From the NCBI RefSeq assembly GCF_037071985.1, contig NZ_JAXHDF010000007.1:186001-250000 (forward strand): a stretch of 64,000 bases of DNA. The letters are read 5' to 3'. The notes beneath the pieces are model-generated. The model worked only from the letters and a program-made list of their open reading frames with translations, was not told the DNA's origin and made no database searches. The position numbers and the translations under genes were made by a program. This stretch comes from Pseudogracilibacillus sp037071985. Its GTDB lineage: Bacteria; Bacillota; Bacilli; Bacillales; Amphibacillaceae. This document shows positions 44,813 to 53,254 of this stretch, in pieces; the first letter of the stretch is position 1, and every line of letters starts with the position of its first letter.

Positions 44813-45373
44813 TTAATCTGACGGAACTTCATTTTTAATTCGAGCAATATGCTGGGCAACTCCCCACATAATATAAAAACTTCGAATAACGAAAAACAAA
44901 CCTGGAACAATTAATAAAATGGCTGCTCCTTTCGGGGAAGTGGCAAAGTTCAACACATATCCCACGTACGGAACAGTAAAACCAGTATGTTTTCCAATCA
45001 CATCTTGTGACAGAACAGGATGTATATCAGCGCGGTCATTCGCATCTCCTTTAGTTACATATTGCTCTCCTCCGTTTTCCACTTCTATTATTCGGTGTGT
45101 CACTGGGATTTGTTCTTCCGTCCAAAACGTGATGATATCATTTTGTTGAAATTCTGTCGGATCGTCACTAGTTTTTACAAAAATGATAGATCCAACTGGT
45201 ATACCCGGCTCCATCGAACCAGAAAGAACTGTTTTAATTTGATAACCAAAAACGTCTGCCTCATTACCTGTTATTTTTGAGAAAACAACTAGAAATGATG
45301 TAAATAATAATAGGATAAATAACATCGCTGTTATGAGATTACTAGCCATTTTTAATAGTTTTTTACCTATCAA
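44813..45373 (-). CDS. sipW: Signal peptidase I SipW (ER type)
   Basis: Membrane peptidase that trims the TasA-like and TapA-like precursors. It has the ER-type catalytic pair, Ser in SGSMEPG and His in THRI (replacing the bacterial Lys), then TKGDAND with its Asp residues, an N-terminal helix and a C-terminal helix. The frame opens at GTG 45382, but CGGAGAG sits almost on it; the TTG at 45373 has correct spacing and is used here (186 residues). Between tapA-like and FIMAH genes in a tapA-sipW-tasA order. Confidence 0.93.
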   Translation of the reverse strand: MIGKKLLKMASNLITAMLFILLLFTSFLVVFSKITGNEADVFGYQIKTVLSGSMEPGIPVGSIIFVKTSDDPTEFQQNDIITFWTEEQIPVTHRIIEVENGGEQYVTKGDANDRADIHPVLSQDVIGKHTGFTVPYVGYVLNFATSPKGAAILLIVPGLFFVIRSFYIMWGVAQHIARIKNEVPSD

Positions 45374-45467
45374 TTTGATCACTCTCCGAGAATAGTAAAA
45401 TAATTATGTTATTAAGCTTTCGATTCGGACGATTGAAATTCTGAACTATTTTTATCCGATTCTGTTG

Positions 45468-45947
45468 TTATTTTGAGTTTTCTAATAATTTGTCATCTGG
45501 GCTAGCACTGTTGGGATCGTCTTTTTGCTTGGACGTTTGTGGATCAGTGTTGGGATCATCTTCTTGCTTGGTTTGTGGTTGAGTGTCAGGATTGTCTACT
45601 TGCTTAATTTGTGGGTCAGTTTTCGAATTGTCCTTTTGTTCAGTGTCTAGGTCATCTTTAGACGATTCATCATTTTGTTGCTTATCGTTATGTTCTTCCT
45701 CTGATTGCTTGTCTTTTACATTATCTGCTTCGTTTGAAGTCCCCTCCGTCTTTTCCTGTACCGACTGCGACTTCTCTTCTTCCTTAAAAGTTTCCAAGGC
45801 AGATAATGAATCCTTATATGTAACGGTAGCAGTAAATACTGCATTTGTTGGAGAACTCAATTGAATGGTGATCAATAGTAGCAAATAGATTATTGTAGTT
45901 ATTTTTACTAGCGTTTGAATAAAAACTTTTCCTGACGATTTGCGCAC
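45468..45947 (-). CDS. TapA-like fibre anchor protein with acidic repeat tail
   Basis: A 159-residue secreted protein placed where tapA (yqxM) lies in B. subtilis. The N-terminal hydrophobic segment (about 14-30) ends in SSPTNAVFTATVTY, similar to the TapA/SipW substrate cleavage region. The rest is low-complexity and very acidic/polar, with degenerate units such as DNPDTQPQTKQEDDPNTDPQ. It lacks the cysteine-rich middle of B. subtilis TapA, so it is a minimal form. GTG start with AGGTGAG upstream. First gene of the matrix operon. Confidence 0.68.
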   Translation of the reverse strand: MRKSSGKVFIQTLVKITTIIYLLLLITIQLSSPTNAVFTATVTYKDSLSALETFKEEEKSQSVQEKTEGTSNEADNVKDKQSEEEHNDKQQNDESSKDDLDTEQKDNSKTDPQIKQVDNPDTQPQTKQEDDPNTDPQTSKQKDDPNSASPDDKLLENSK

Positions 45948-46291
45948 TCTTTGCTCACCTACTCTTGATAGATTTAATTCTAATAAGGCTTTTGGCTTGG
46001 AAGCTCGAATATATGCCGCTAATAAACTATCAAATTATTACTAGAGTTGTTGTTGAAGTTTGTCGGAATAATCACAGTTTCTTAAAGTTGATTGGAAAGA
46101 ACTAGAGTGGGGTATAAGTGAGATAGGCAAAAGGAGTTGGATTGAATGAATTAGCGGGTATTATGAAGGGGGAATCGAGGCCTACATTGGAGCAGGTAAC
46201 TTCGACATAAATTTTTTATATTAAAGTCTTTCATTCTAAGACTACGTTATAATAGAATTATCTTTCTAGCGCGAGGAAATGAGGTATATGA
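45948..46291. other. Divergent promoter region, tapA-like / deacetylase
   Basis: Contains a minus-strand GTTCTTT (46102-46096), identical to the SinR box GTTCTYT, ~150 bp upstream of the tapA-like gene. It also has a plus-strand TATAAT (46248-46253) before the deacetylase gene, with a poor -35. No gene seen. Confidence 0.4.
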
Positions 46292-47113
46292 ATGAAACGA
46301 TTGTTACTAATCAGTAGTCTTCTGATTGTTGTAGGTTGCAGTGAGCAAGTTTCTCATGAACCTGCCGATGTTCAGGAGATTAAAACACAGCTTCAGCTAA
46401 AAGAAACACCAGAGCGTGACATTACGATCGCTGATTTTGAACGGGAACCGTCTGAGTGGGGAGAAAATGTGACAGGTGTAAAAACAAAATTTCGAACGGA
46501 TAAACAGGAAATTGCCTTAACATTTGATGCATGTGGCGGACCTCATGGCAGTGGCTATGATGAAGAACTCATCTCTTTTTTACGAGCGGAGCATGTGTCT
46601 GCAACGCTTTTCGTCAATGAACGGTGGATTTTAGAAAATGAAGAATTATTTTTAGAGTTGGCGGCTGACCCACTCTTTGACATCGAAAACCACGGTACTG
46701 AGCATGCTCCATTATCGGTTGCTGGAGGAGAAGCATGGGGCATCACAGCAACAGCTTCTGCCGAAGAAGCTTATCGTGAAATTATGCAAAATCATCTACG
46801 AGTGAAGGAATTAACTGGACATGAAATGACAATGTTTCGCTCCGGTACGGCATACTATGATGAGGTCGCAGTCGAACTCGCGAATGCACTCGGTTATGAA
46901 GTTGTCAATTTCAATATTTTAGGAGATGCAGGAGCTACTTTTTCAAGCGAAAAAGTGAGGGAGGCATTACTCTCGAGCGGAGCAGGCTCCATCGCACTTT
47001 TACATATGAACCAGCCAACAAGCGGAACAGCAGATGGCGTACGGGAAGCGGTCCCTTTGTTGCAGGAGCAAGGTTATGAATTTATTTTACTTAGGGATAG
47101 AGAGTTAGAGTGA
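46292..47113 (+). CDS. Polysaccharide deacetylase (NodB) lipoprotein
   Basis: A 273-residue surface lipoprotein with lipobox IVVGC (Cys16) and a NodB/CE4 domain. Motif 1 TFDACGGPHGS carries the catalytic Asp followed by the metal Asp-replacement region, motif 2 is IENHGTEHAPL (metal His pair), motif 3 is MFRSGTAYYDE and the late ALLHMNQP holds the last His. Substrates in the family are chitin-like or peptidoglycan N-acetyl sugars. TFDACGG differs from the classical TFDDG, so substrate or metal use may differ. Monocistronic, with a terminator downstream. Confidence 0.87.
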   Translation: MKRLLLISSLLIVVGCSEQVSHEPADVQEIKTQLQLKETPERDITIADFEREPSEWGENVTGVKTKFRTDKQEIALTFDACGGPHGSGYDEELISFLRAEHVSATLFVNERWILENEELFLELAADPLFDIENHGTEHAPLSVAGGEAWGITATASAEEAYREIMQNHLRVKELTGHEMTMFRSGTAYYDEVAVELANALGYEVVNFNILGDAGATFSSEKVREALLSSGAGSIALLHMNQPTSGTADGVREAVPLLQEQGYEFILLRDRELE

Positions 47114-47197
47114 GGGAGATTGTTGTTCGGCAAGGAACGCGCGAAACTTTATTTAGTTTTTATTATAACTCTAATATCCTTCCATATTTTATTAACT

Positions 47198-47235
47198 AAA
47201 AATAGTTAAGCACACTTACCTGCTTAACTATTTTT
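47198..47235 (+). terminator. Terminator after the deacetylase gene
   Basis: A perfect 15-bp stem, AAAAATAGTTAAGCA (47198-47212) with its complement (47221-47235), around an 8-nt loop. Symmetric enough to work on both strands. Confidence 0.85.
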
Positions 47236-47384
47236 CATTTCGATATTTGTTATTTCAATTCTAAACAATGTTTTTCCAAATCTACTTATATTAGATTCAT
47301 ATAAAATTTGAAAAATATTTGATGCATCACTTAGTGAAATTCCCCAATCTCATCAATTACAATTCCTGTAATTCCTTTATTAGT
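47224..47384 (-). pseudogene. Decayed gene end, family not recognised
   Basis: The minus strand reads protein-like sequence in two frames: GITGIVIDEIGE (near 47345-47376), then after a frameshift ISLSDASNIFQILYESNI and RFGKTLFRIEITN up to a TAA at 47224-47226. No start or full frame exists. It lies just downstream of the creatininase gene on the same strand, so it is likely a leftover of a longer operon. Too short to name. Confidence 0.38.
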
Positions 47385-47475
47385 TTAATTTTCACATTAA
47401 CACAGTCAGCTTTTTTTCTAGTTCCATAAGCAGCTTTAAAAGGCTGAATTCAGTTTTACCTGGGTAGCTATTATT

Positions 47476-48264
47476 CTAGTTATTTTTTTCATTGACATCC
47501 TCGTCTACCCACTCCAATTTAATTAATTCGGTAAATTGTTCGATTATATTTTCTAAAATTTTTTCGCCTGTCTCCACGGAAGCTAATGTTGGCGCTCCAA
47601 TTTGACCAGATTCAGACCAGTTTTTAAAAGGTTGGTAAATACCGATTTTATTTTTAGCAAACATATCTACACTAAAAAACTCATTTTCCGGTATCATAAC
47701 ATCTTCCATCAAGTCTTCTTGAACATCCTGGGGAGAGAACACCATCTTGAGCGATGTTTCGAGTTCACATGCGTGGCCCATTCCTCCCATTTCTGATTTT
47801 CTAATAGCATTGATCTGACTAGATATTAAATGCCAATAAGTTACTAAAATAGGTGATATATTATGATTTATCCCTACTTCATCAACAACTGTTTTTAATA
47901 AAGACATATTTCCACCATGACTATTTAAGATAATAATCTTACTTATACCATGTTGAATAATACTTTCAATAATGTCATAAACAACATTGAACAGTGTTTT
48001 TTGCTTCAGTGTTATAGTACCTGAAAAATCCATATGATGCGGTGAAAACCCCGCCCATACAGGTGGCAGTATTAGAGTTTTAACAGGAGAATTCTTGGCA
48101 ATTCTTTGTGCAATATTAAACCCTAGATCTGTATCTGTATTAAGTGGTAAATGTGTACCATGTTGTTCGGTTGCTCCTACCGTAATAATGACGAGAGGAT
48201 CTTCTTCACTAATAATGTTTTTAATTTCGTTTGTTGTATAGTCACTCCAAAATATCTTTTCCAC
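47476..48264 (-). CDS. Creatininase family amidohydrolase
   Basis: Metal-dependent hydrolase of the creatininase/FAPy-hydrolase/mycofactocin MftE family. It has GATEQHGTHLPLNTDTD (Glu, His, Asp ligands), FSPHHMDFSGT, LNSHGGN and GMGHACELETS, which build the di-metal site. I start at GTG 48264, because AGAGGTG lies six bases upstream; the GTG at 48273 overlaps that site. The 262-residue protein is intact, but both neighbours on its strand are gene remnants, so it is probably a survivor of a decayed operon for a sugar- or amide-containing substrate. Confidence 0.85.
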   Translation of the reverse strand: MEKIFWSDYTTNEIKNIISEEDPLVIITVGATEQHGTHLPLNTDTDLGFNIAQRIAKNSPVKTLILPPVWAGFSPHHMDFSGTITLKQKTLFNVVYDIIESIIQHGISKIIILNSHGGNMSLLKTVVDEVGINHNISPILVTYWHLISSQINAIRKSEMGGMGHACELETSLKMVFSPQDVQEDLMEDVMIPENEFFSVDMFAKNKIGIYQPFKNWSESGQIGAPTLASVETGEKILENIIEQFTELIKLEWVDEDVNEKNN

Positions 48265-48376
48265 ATCTCTCACCTCTACTTTTAATTTTAAAGGAAAATA
48301 ATTTTCTTATCCATCCAAACTATTTATACAATCATTTTCTGAGAAAGCTAAAATTATTTTGAATCTGTAACTATAA

Positions 48377-48541
48377 CTAATGAAAAACCCTAATTACATA
48401 TTTTCTAGCCAATATTGTAAATATAGTTAGAATTAAACTGACAATTGTTGATGCAGCTGCTAGTTGACCCTATACATTCTTCTCGATCCAAAGTAAGGGG
48501 TTAAATGGAAGGCAATTCCAATCAGCAAAGAACACTTGGAA
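48377..48541 (-). pseudogene. Remnant C-terminus of a MalG-type sugar ABC permease
   Basis: The minus strand reads, in one frame from 48541 to a TAG at 48377, about 54 codons: FQVFFADWN, PLLWIEKNV, an in-frame TAG, then GQLAAASTIVSLIL and TILARKYVIRVFH. The G-Q-L-A-A-A-S segment and the hydrophobic helix followed by ARKY-IR match the last membrane helix of carbohydrate ABC permeases. The rest of the gene is gone. Directly upstream of the creatininase gene on the same strand. Confidence 0.62.
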
Positions 48542-48551
48542 TCAACAAAAA

Positions 48552-48576
48552 AAGGAAGTATTTTTTAACTTCCCTT
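48552..48576 (-). terminator. Terminator after the glucosaminidase gene
   Basis: On the minus strand AAGGGAAGT (48576-48568) pairs with ACTTCCTT (48559-48552), with one bulged G, and TTTTTG follows. Confidence 0.7.
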
Positions 48577-48590
48577 TTTAATGCAATATA

Positions 48591-49829
48591 TTATTTAGTT
48601 TGATCTTTAAAGGTTGGTATGTCGTAATGATATTCCGGATCGGGAAGCTGGTCATAGATTTCTTTCATTCTCTTCGTTTGCTTTTCGGCCCATCCAATAT
48701 CTGTTGCATACTGCTTCCAATGGTACCCTTTCCCCATTTTCGGATTCCATTTCATTTTGTATAATGTATTTTGCTCAAATTCATTATAAATATAGTCTTC
48801 CCCGATCCAGCCAGCTCCCTCTTTGATTGCTTTTTCTGGTGTAAACCATTTGTTCTCGTAAGCGGTTTTTGCACCACATTCTAGTGGACATGTGTCTGCT
48901 GCACCAATTCCAAACATATTGTACGCTGTTTTTATTTTGGTGAGTTTTTCCCGATTATCTTCCGTGACGAGGGTCGGTTTTTTCTTTTTGTTCAGTCCTA
49001 CCTCAATTCCATTAGCAAGTTCAGATGCCCCAAGCCCTGTTTCAAGAAATGCGTGTGCAATGAGATACGCTTCGTTTATACCGTATTTTTTACCGCCATC
49101 GACAAAAGCTTGACCGCGGCCTTCAAGGATTCCCTTCCCTTCAAGAATAGCATTGATTTCCTCAGCGGATACACCGATTGTTTGGTCAAGACGAATATGC
49201 TGGAATGAATTTTCATCCTCATCTGGATCAAGCATTAGTTTCACATCTTCTGGCTTCGGTTTGCGCCAACTTTTGTAGTAAACTTGTATCCAACTGTCAT
49301 CAAGTTGGGCAACCGTGAACGCTTCACCTTCTTTTATATCCGCAAATGAATGATACTGTTTACCCGGTCCTGAATATATTTTCGTTTTCGCTGTCGTTTT
49401 TACTTGGAACACTTGAACAAGACTAGAATGGATATAATACGTCTGTGTGTCATACGCGATTTTGTACCAGAGTGGATTTTCTTCATAAGGTTCGCCTTCT
49501 ACAATACCAACTATATTGACCGTTACTGACTGAGGAAAATGGTATGCGATTGGCGCTTTCGGCGAGGGTTCCGTTCGAATATTTGCTATCGTTGCAGTGA
49601 TTTTATTCGGTCCAATTATTTTTAAATTTTTAGTATTTAAATATGCCGGCTCGTCCTTATACATATCTGTAATCGGATTTGTTGCCACATTCATTTGAAT
49701 GTCGACAGCTTCATCTAATGTGATCGAATAATCGGTAAAAACTGTCTCCGCCTTCTTTGCTAATGCCTGCGCTGGTGTTAGCACCAGAAGGTAAAACATT
49801 ATTGCTAAAATTATATAAAATTTCCTCAC
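48591..49829 (-). CDS. Secreted N-acetylglucosaminidase with SH3-like domain
   Basis: A 412-residue wall hydrolase. Signal peptide (about 1-24, ALAKKA), a middle SH3-like region with NIRTEPSPKAPI and KIYSGPGKQYHSFADIKEG repeats, then a glucosaminidase (GH73, LytD-like) domain with the family's NEAYLIAHAFLETGLGASELANG (catalytic Glu in LETG), AYNMFGIGAADTCPLECGAK and AGWIGEDYIYN. It cuts the GlcNAc-MurNAc bond. GTG start after GGGGATG. Monocistronic. Confidence 0.9.
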   Translation of the reverse strand: MRKFYIILAIMFYLLVLTPAQALAKKAETVFTDYSITLDEAVDIQMNVATNPITDMYKDEPAYLNTKNLKIIGPNKITATIANIRTEPSPKAPIAYHFPQSVTVNIVGIVEGEPYEENPLWYKIAYDTQTYYIHSSLVQVFQVKTTAKTKIYSGPGKQYHSFADIKEGEAFTVAQLDDSWIQVYYKSWRKPKPEDVKLMLDPDEDENSFQHIRLDQTIGVSAEEINAILEGKGILEGRGQAFVDGGKKYGINEAYLIAHAFLETGLGASELANGIEVGLNKKKKPTLVTEDNREKLTKIKTAYNMFGIGAADTCPLECGAKTAYENKWFTPEKAIKEGAGWIGEDYIYNEFEQNTLYKMKWNPKMGKGYHWKQYATDIGWAEKQTKRMKEIYDQLPDPEYHYDIPTFKDQTK

Positions 49830-50072
49830 GCTGTCATCCCCTGCTATGAAACTACTTCTAAAATTATCATACTGGAATTCTAGCTGAATGAAAAGGGATA
49901 AAAAATAATGAAGGTGATGGTTTTGAGAAGTTTGCAGAATTAATATGTGTGCAACTAAGTAAATGCTTTTTATTTTAAAAATTATTCACGCTTATGTAGT
50001 GAAATCCATTTCTGTAATTAATTCATTTATCGAATTACAACTTAATAATAAAAGGAAGCATTGATAATATAA

Positions 50073-50105
50073 GAATAGAGTGAGTAATATATACCCACTC
50101 TATTC
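50073..50105 (-). terminator. Terminator of the catabolic cluster
   Basis: A 10-bp perfect stem, GAATAGAGTG (50073-50082) with CACTCTATTC (50096-50105), lies directly after the stop at 50107. The minus-strand tail TTATATTAT is only moderately T-rich. Confidence 0.6.
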
Positions 50106-50106
50106 T

Positions 50107-51846
50107 TCATCCTTCTAATGATGTAGCCAAATCAAACATGACTTTTTTATAGGATTCTTCGTCTGTAGTTTTAATATCTATTACAACAGGTTTTTCACTT
50201 TTTAACGCTTTTTTAATAGTAGGTATCAATTCTTTAGGATCGTTTATTGTATAACCTAAACAGCCCATTGATTTTCCAATATCGGCAAAATTTATATTAT
50301 GAAACTCGGAAGCAACTTTTTGTTCCCCTTGTGCATTTTTTACCCAACCTAAAGAGGAATTGTTAAACACAATTGTAACAATTGGTTGTCCTAATTCTAC
50401 TGCTGTGATTAATCCGTTCATTGTCATGGAAAATCCGCCATCTCCCGCTATAGCAATTACTTTTTTATCTGGATAGACTAATTTAGTTGCCAATGCTGCC
50501 GGAATTGCATATCCCATTCCACCAGCAGAACCTGGAAGTATGACGCTTCCTGGAGACTTTGTTTTAAAATGATGTACTGTAAATACTCTGTTCTCACCAG
50601 CATCTAAAGTTATCATCGTATTCTCATCAATGGATTCATATAATGCCTGCAGTACCCTTTGTGGTTTTATAGGAATACTGTCTGATTCCATTTCTTCACA
50701 CCACATATAATTTATTTTTTCTTTAAGAACCGTAATTTGTTGGAGCCTTGTTCTTACTTTTTCGGTATCCATTTGTTTTTTCTCTGTCAATAAATTGGCC
50801 ATATCTTTAAGTACTAATTTGGCATCACCAATAATCGGCATATCAACAGGAAATGTCCAGCTTGCATTTTTAGGTTCAATATCAATTTGGATAATCGTTT
50901 GACGTTCTGGATCAATCAATTGTTTATGGTGATTACATGTATCAGTTGGTGCTAGTTTAGAACCGATAACTAAAATGACATCTGCTTCCGATAATAACTT
51001 ATTACTAATTTCTTGACCCCAATTGCCTATCACTCCCACCGCATTTGGATGTGTTTCATGGATTGCACTCTTTCCTTGAGCTGTGGTTCCTACGGGTGCA
51101 CCTATTAATTCTGCCACCGTCTGTAATTCTTCGTATGCCTGTGCTACTTTAATACCATTTCCTGCAATAATAAAAGGATTTTTGGCGTCTCTTAAGGTAT
51201 TTACTACTTTAGTTAATTGCTCTTTATCATGTTGGAGATTCTGTCGAACTATATAATTTTTAGTATGATAAATAGCAGGTGCCCCTTCTGTTGGAACTTT
51301 TCCATTAATAGCTGAACTATGAAACACCACAGCAGTTGGTCCCGCATTACCGGTTGTTGCATGTTTAATAGCAAGTTGAACACTCTGCACTGCTTGTGTT
51401 GGATGATGAACAACTGTCGAATACTTTGTAGCAGCTTCCACTACTTTTTTAACGTCATACCCTCCATATTCGCCAGTTCCTACTTGATAAGAACCATGGT
51501 GAGAATATGGGGAGTTATCTGTCATATCTGTTAAAATAAGCATTGGCGAACTTCCTTGGAGTCCTTCTAGGGCGCCCATCATACCATTCGTTACCGTCCA
51601 AGCACCTTGTGCAGTAAAAACTCCTGGTTTTCCTGTTAACCTTCCATATACCTCTGCCATAATACTAGCTATTTGTTCATGACGTGTTAAGATCGGTTTA
51701 ATTGTTGAATTAGTAAGGGAGTCATACAATTTCATCATATAGCCACCAGGTACTCCAAATAAATATTCTAACTCCGCTTCTTCTAATACTTGTATCACAG
51801 CATCCATCGTATCCATTTCATTTTGAATTGTCGGTTCCTTATTCAA
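50107..51846 (-). CDS. TPP-dependent enzyme, acetolactate synthase/decarboxylase-like
   Basis: A 579-residue thiamine diphosphate enzyme with three domains: N-terminal Pyr domain with the conserved Glu in RHEQIASIMAEVYGR, a central domain (ADVILVIGSKLAPT) and the PP domain with AGDGGFSMTMNGL and the Asn of NNSSLG that bind Mg-TPP. It is distant from housekeeping IlvB: the usual GPGATN is GAWTVTN. So it may be a 2-oxo-acid decarboxylase or C-C lyase. TTG start at 51846 with AAGGGAG eight bases upstream; the long AT-rich extension to 51948 is not used. Last gene of the cluster. Confidence 0.82.
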   Translation of the reverse strand: MNKEPTIQNEMDTMDAVIQVLEEAELEYLFGVPGGYMMKLYDSLTNSTIKPILTRHEQIASIMAEVYGRLTGKPGVFTAQGAWTVTNGMMGALEGLQGSSPMLILTDMTDNSPYSHHGSYQVGTGEYGGYDVKKVVEAATKYSTVVHHPTQAVQSVQLAIKHATTGNAGPTAVVFHSSAINGKVPTEGAPAIYHTKNYIVRQNLQHDKEQLTKVVNTLRDAKNPFIIAGNGIKVAQAYEELQTVAELIGAPVGTTAQGKSAIHETHPNAVGVIGNWGQEISNKLLSEADVILVIGSKLAPTDTCNHHKQLIDPERQTIIQIDIEPKNASWTFPVDMPIIGDAKLVLKDMANLLTEKKQMDTEKVRTRLQQITVLKEKINYMWCEEMESDSIPIKPQRVLQALYESIDENTMITLDAGENRVFTVHHFKTKSPGSVILPGSAGGMGYAIPAALATKLVYPDKKVIAIAGDGGFSMTMNGLITAVELGQPIVTIVFNNSSLGWVKNAQGEQKVASEFHNINFADIGKSMGCLGYTINDPKELIPTIKKALKSEKPVVIDIKTTDEESYKKVMFDLATSLEG

Positions 51847-51961
51847 CCTATACACTCCCTTTTTAAATGAGTATGTTTGGTAAATGATTTTAATCTTTAT
51901 AAAAAAGAGATGTTGTATATTGACTAAGAATTTATTAGCCGAACACATCTCTTTTTCAATA

Positions 51962-53167
51962 TTAAACTCCTACACTAGCTCTAATTTCTTCTATTTTATT
52001 TACAATCTCTTTTCCTATTTCAAGAGAGGCAGTAGCTGCTGGTGATGGAGCATTGCATACGTGCACACTGTTCTTACCTCTTACCATGAAAAAATCATCC
52101 ATTAAACTACCATCTTTTTTTAATGCCTGTGCTCTTACTCCGGCAGGGGCAGAAATCAAATCTTCCTCATTAATTTCCGGGATTAATTGGCGAGCATTTT
52201 TCACAAATAATTTTTTACTAAATGAACGTACTATTTCTTCCATGCCTTCCTTATAGTATTCTAATCCCATTTTCCAAAAACCAGGATAGGTTACTATTTC
52301 AAAGAAATCTTTCATATCAAAAGAAGTTTTTTTATATGCTTCTCTTTTGAATCCGGGAACAGCATTTGGACCTACATCTACGTTTCCATTTATCATCCTA
52401 GTAAAGTGCACCCCTAAAAATGGAAAGTCTGGATTTGGAACTGGATAAATAAGATTATTAACTAAGTAGCGTTTGTCTTCATTTAAATAAAAGTACTCAC
52501 CCCGAAATGGGAATATTTTCATATCAATTTTATATCCAGCCAATTTTGCTATTCGATCACTTTGAAGTCCCGCACAATTAATAAGAAATTTTCCCTTATA
52601 CGTGCGGTGACTTGTCTCAACAACTACCTCATCTGACTTCTCAGATATTGCTTTAACTTCTGAATCAGTATGAATAATTCCACCCTGAGAAGTAATCAAT
52701 TCTGCTATTTTAAATGAAACTTCTTTATAATCTACTATGCCTGCCGCTGGGACATAAATTCCCTTAATAGCATTAACATGTGGTTCTTTCTGTAACACTT
52801 CATCTTTATTTAATAATTGAACATTTAATCCGTTTTTTAATCCTCTTTCATATAACTTTTTAAGGTTTGGTAATTCATTTTCATTTGTAGCCACTATTAA
52901 TTTTCCACAAATATCATGTTGTAACCCATATTCGGAGCAGAATTGTTTCATGCTATCACTACCTGCTTTTGCGAACTTTGCTTTATAGCTCCCTGGTGTG
53001 TAATAGATCCCTGAATGAATAACTCCACTATTATTTCCTGTTTGGTGAGATGCTAAATCATTTTCCTTTTCGAGGATTGTAATACTGGCATTCGGCTCTA
53101 GTTCTAATAATGCTTTTCCTACAGATAACCCGACAATTCCTCCACCAATTATAATATAATCTGTCAT
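51962..53167 (-). CDS. lhgO: FAD-dependent L-2-hydroxyglutarate oxidase/dehydrogenase (LhgO)
   Basis: Oxidises L-2-hydroxyglutarate or a similar 2-hydroxy acid to the 2-oxo acid. A 401-residue DAO-fold protein with the FAD-binding IIGGGIVGLSVGKALLE (6-22), HQTGNNSGVIHSGIYYTPGS (family hallmark with the His pair), PAAGIVDYKE, CAGLQSDRIAK, and the C-terminal GVRAQALKKDGSL and HVCNAPSPAATASLEIG. GAGGGGAA precedes the ATG. It lies 115 bp upstream of the TPP gene, whose enzyme would take a 2-oxo acid. Confidence 0.88.
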   Translation of the reverse strand: MTDYIIIGGGIVGLSVGKALLELEPNASITILEKENDLASHQTGNNSGVIHSGIYYTPGSYKAKFAKAGSDSMKQFCSEYGLQHDICGKLIVATNENELPNLKKLYERGLKNGLNVQLLNKDEVLQKEPHVNAIKGIYVPAAGIVDYKEVSFKIAELITSQGGIIHTDSEVKAISEKSDEVVVETSHRTYKGKFLINCAGLQSDRIAKLAGYKIDMKIFPFRGEYFYLNEDKRYLVNNLIYPVPNPDFPFLGVHFTRMINGNVDVGPNAVPGFKREAYKKTSFDMKDFFEIVTYPGFWKMGLEYYKEGMEEIVRSFSKKLFVKNARQLIPEINEEDLISAPAGVRAQALKKDGSLMDDFFMVRGKNSVHVCNAPSPAATASLEIGKEIVNKIEEIRASVGV

Positions 53168-53254
53168 CTTAATTTCCCCTCATAACGACCAACAACTCCG
53201 TATGCTTGTATAAAGTTGGGTTATATGTTTTTATATTGAGTCACCACTTAGATT

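Larger units (their letters stand above)
48274..48590. other. Spacer holding an ABC permease remnant and a terminator
   Basis: Apart from the permease remnant (48377-48541) and the terminator (48552-48576), the 317-bp stretch shows nothing I can name. Confidence 0.5.

Noticed and set aside
44608..44910. A 100-codon minus-strand frame
   Set aside because: Its first third is an out-of-frame reading of sipW and the rest is in a gene-less GC-richer stretch without a ribosome binding site.
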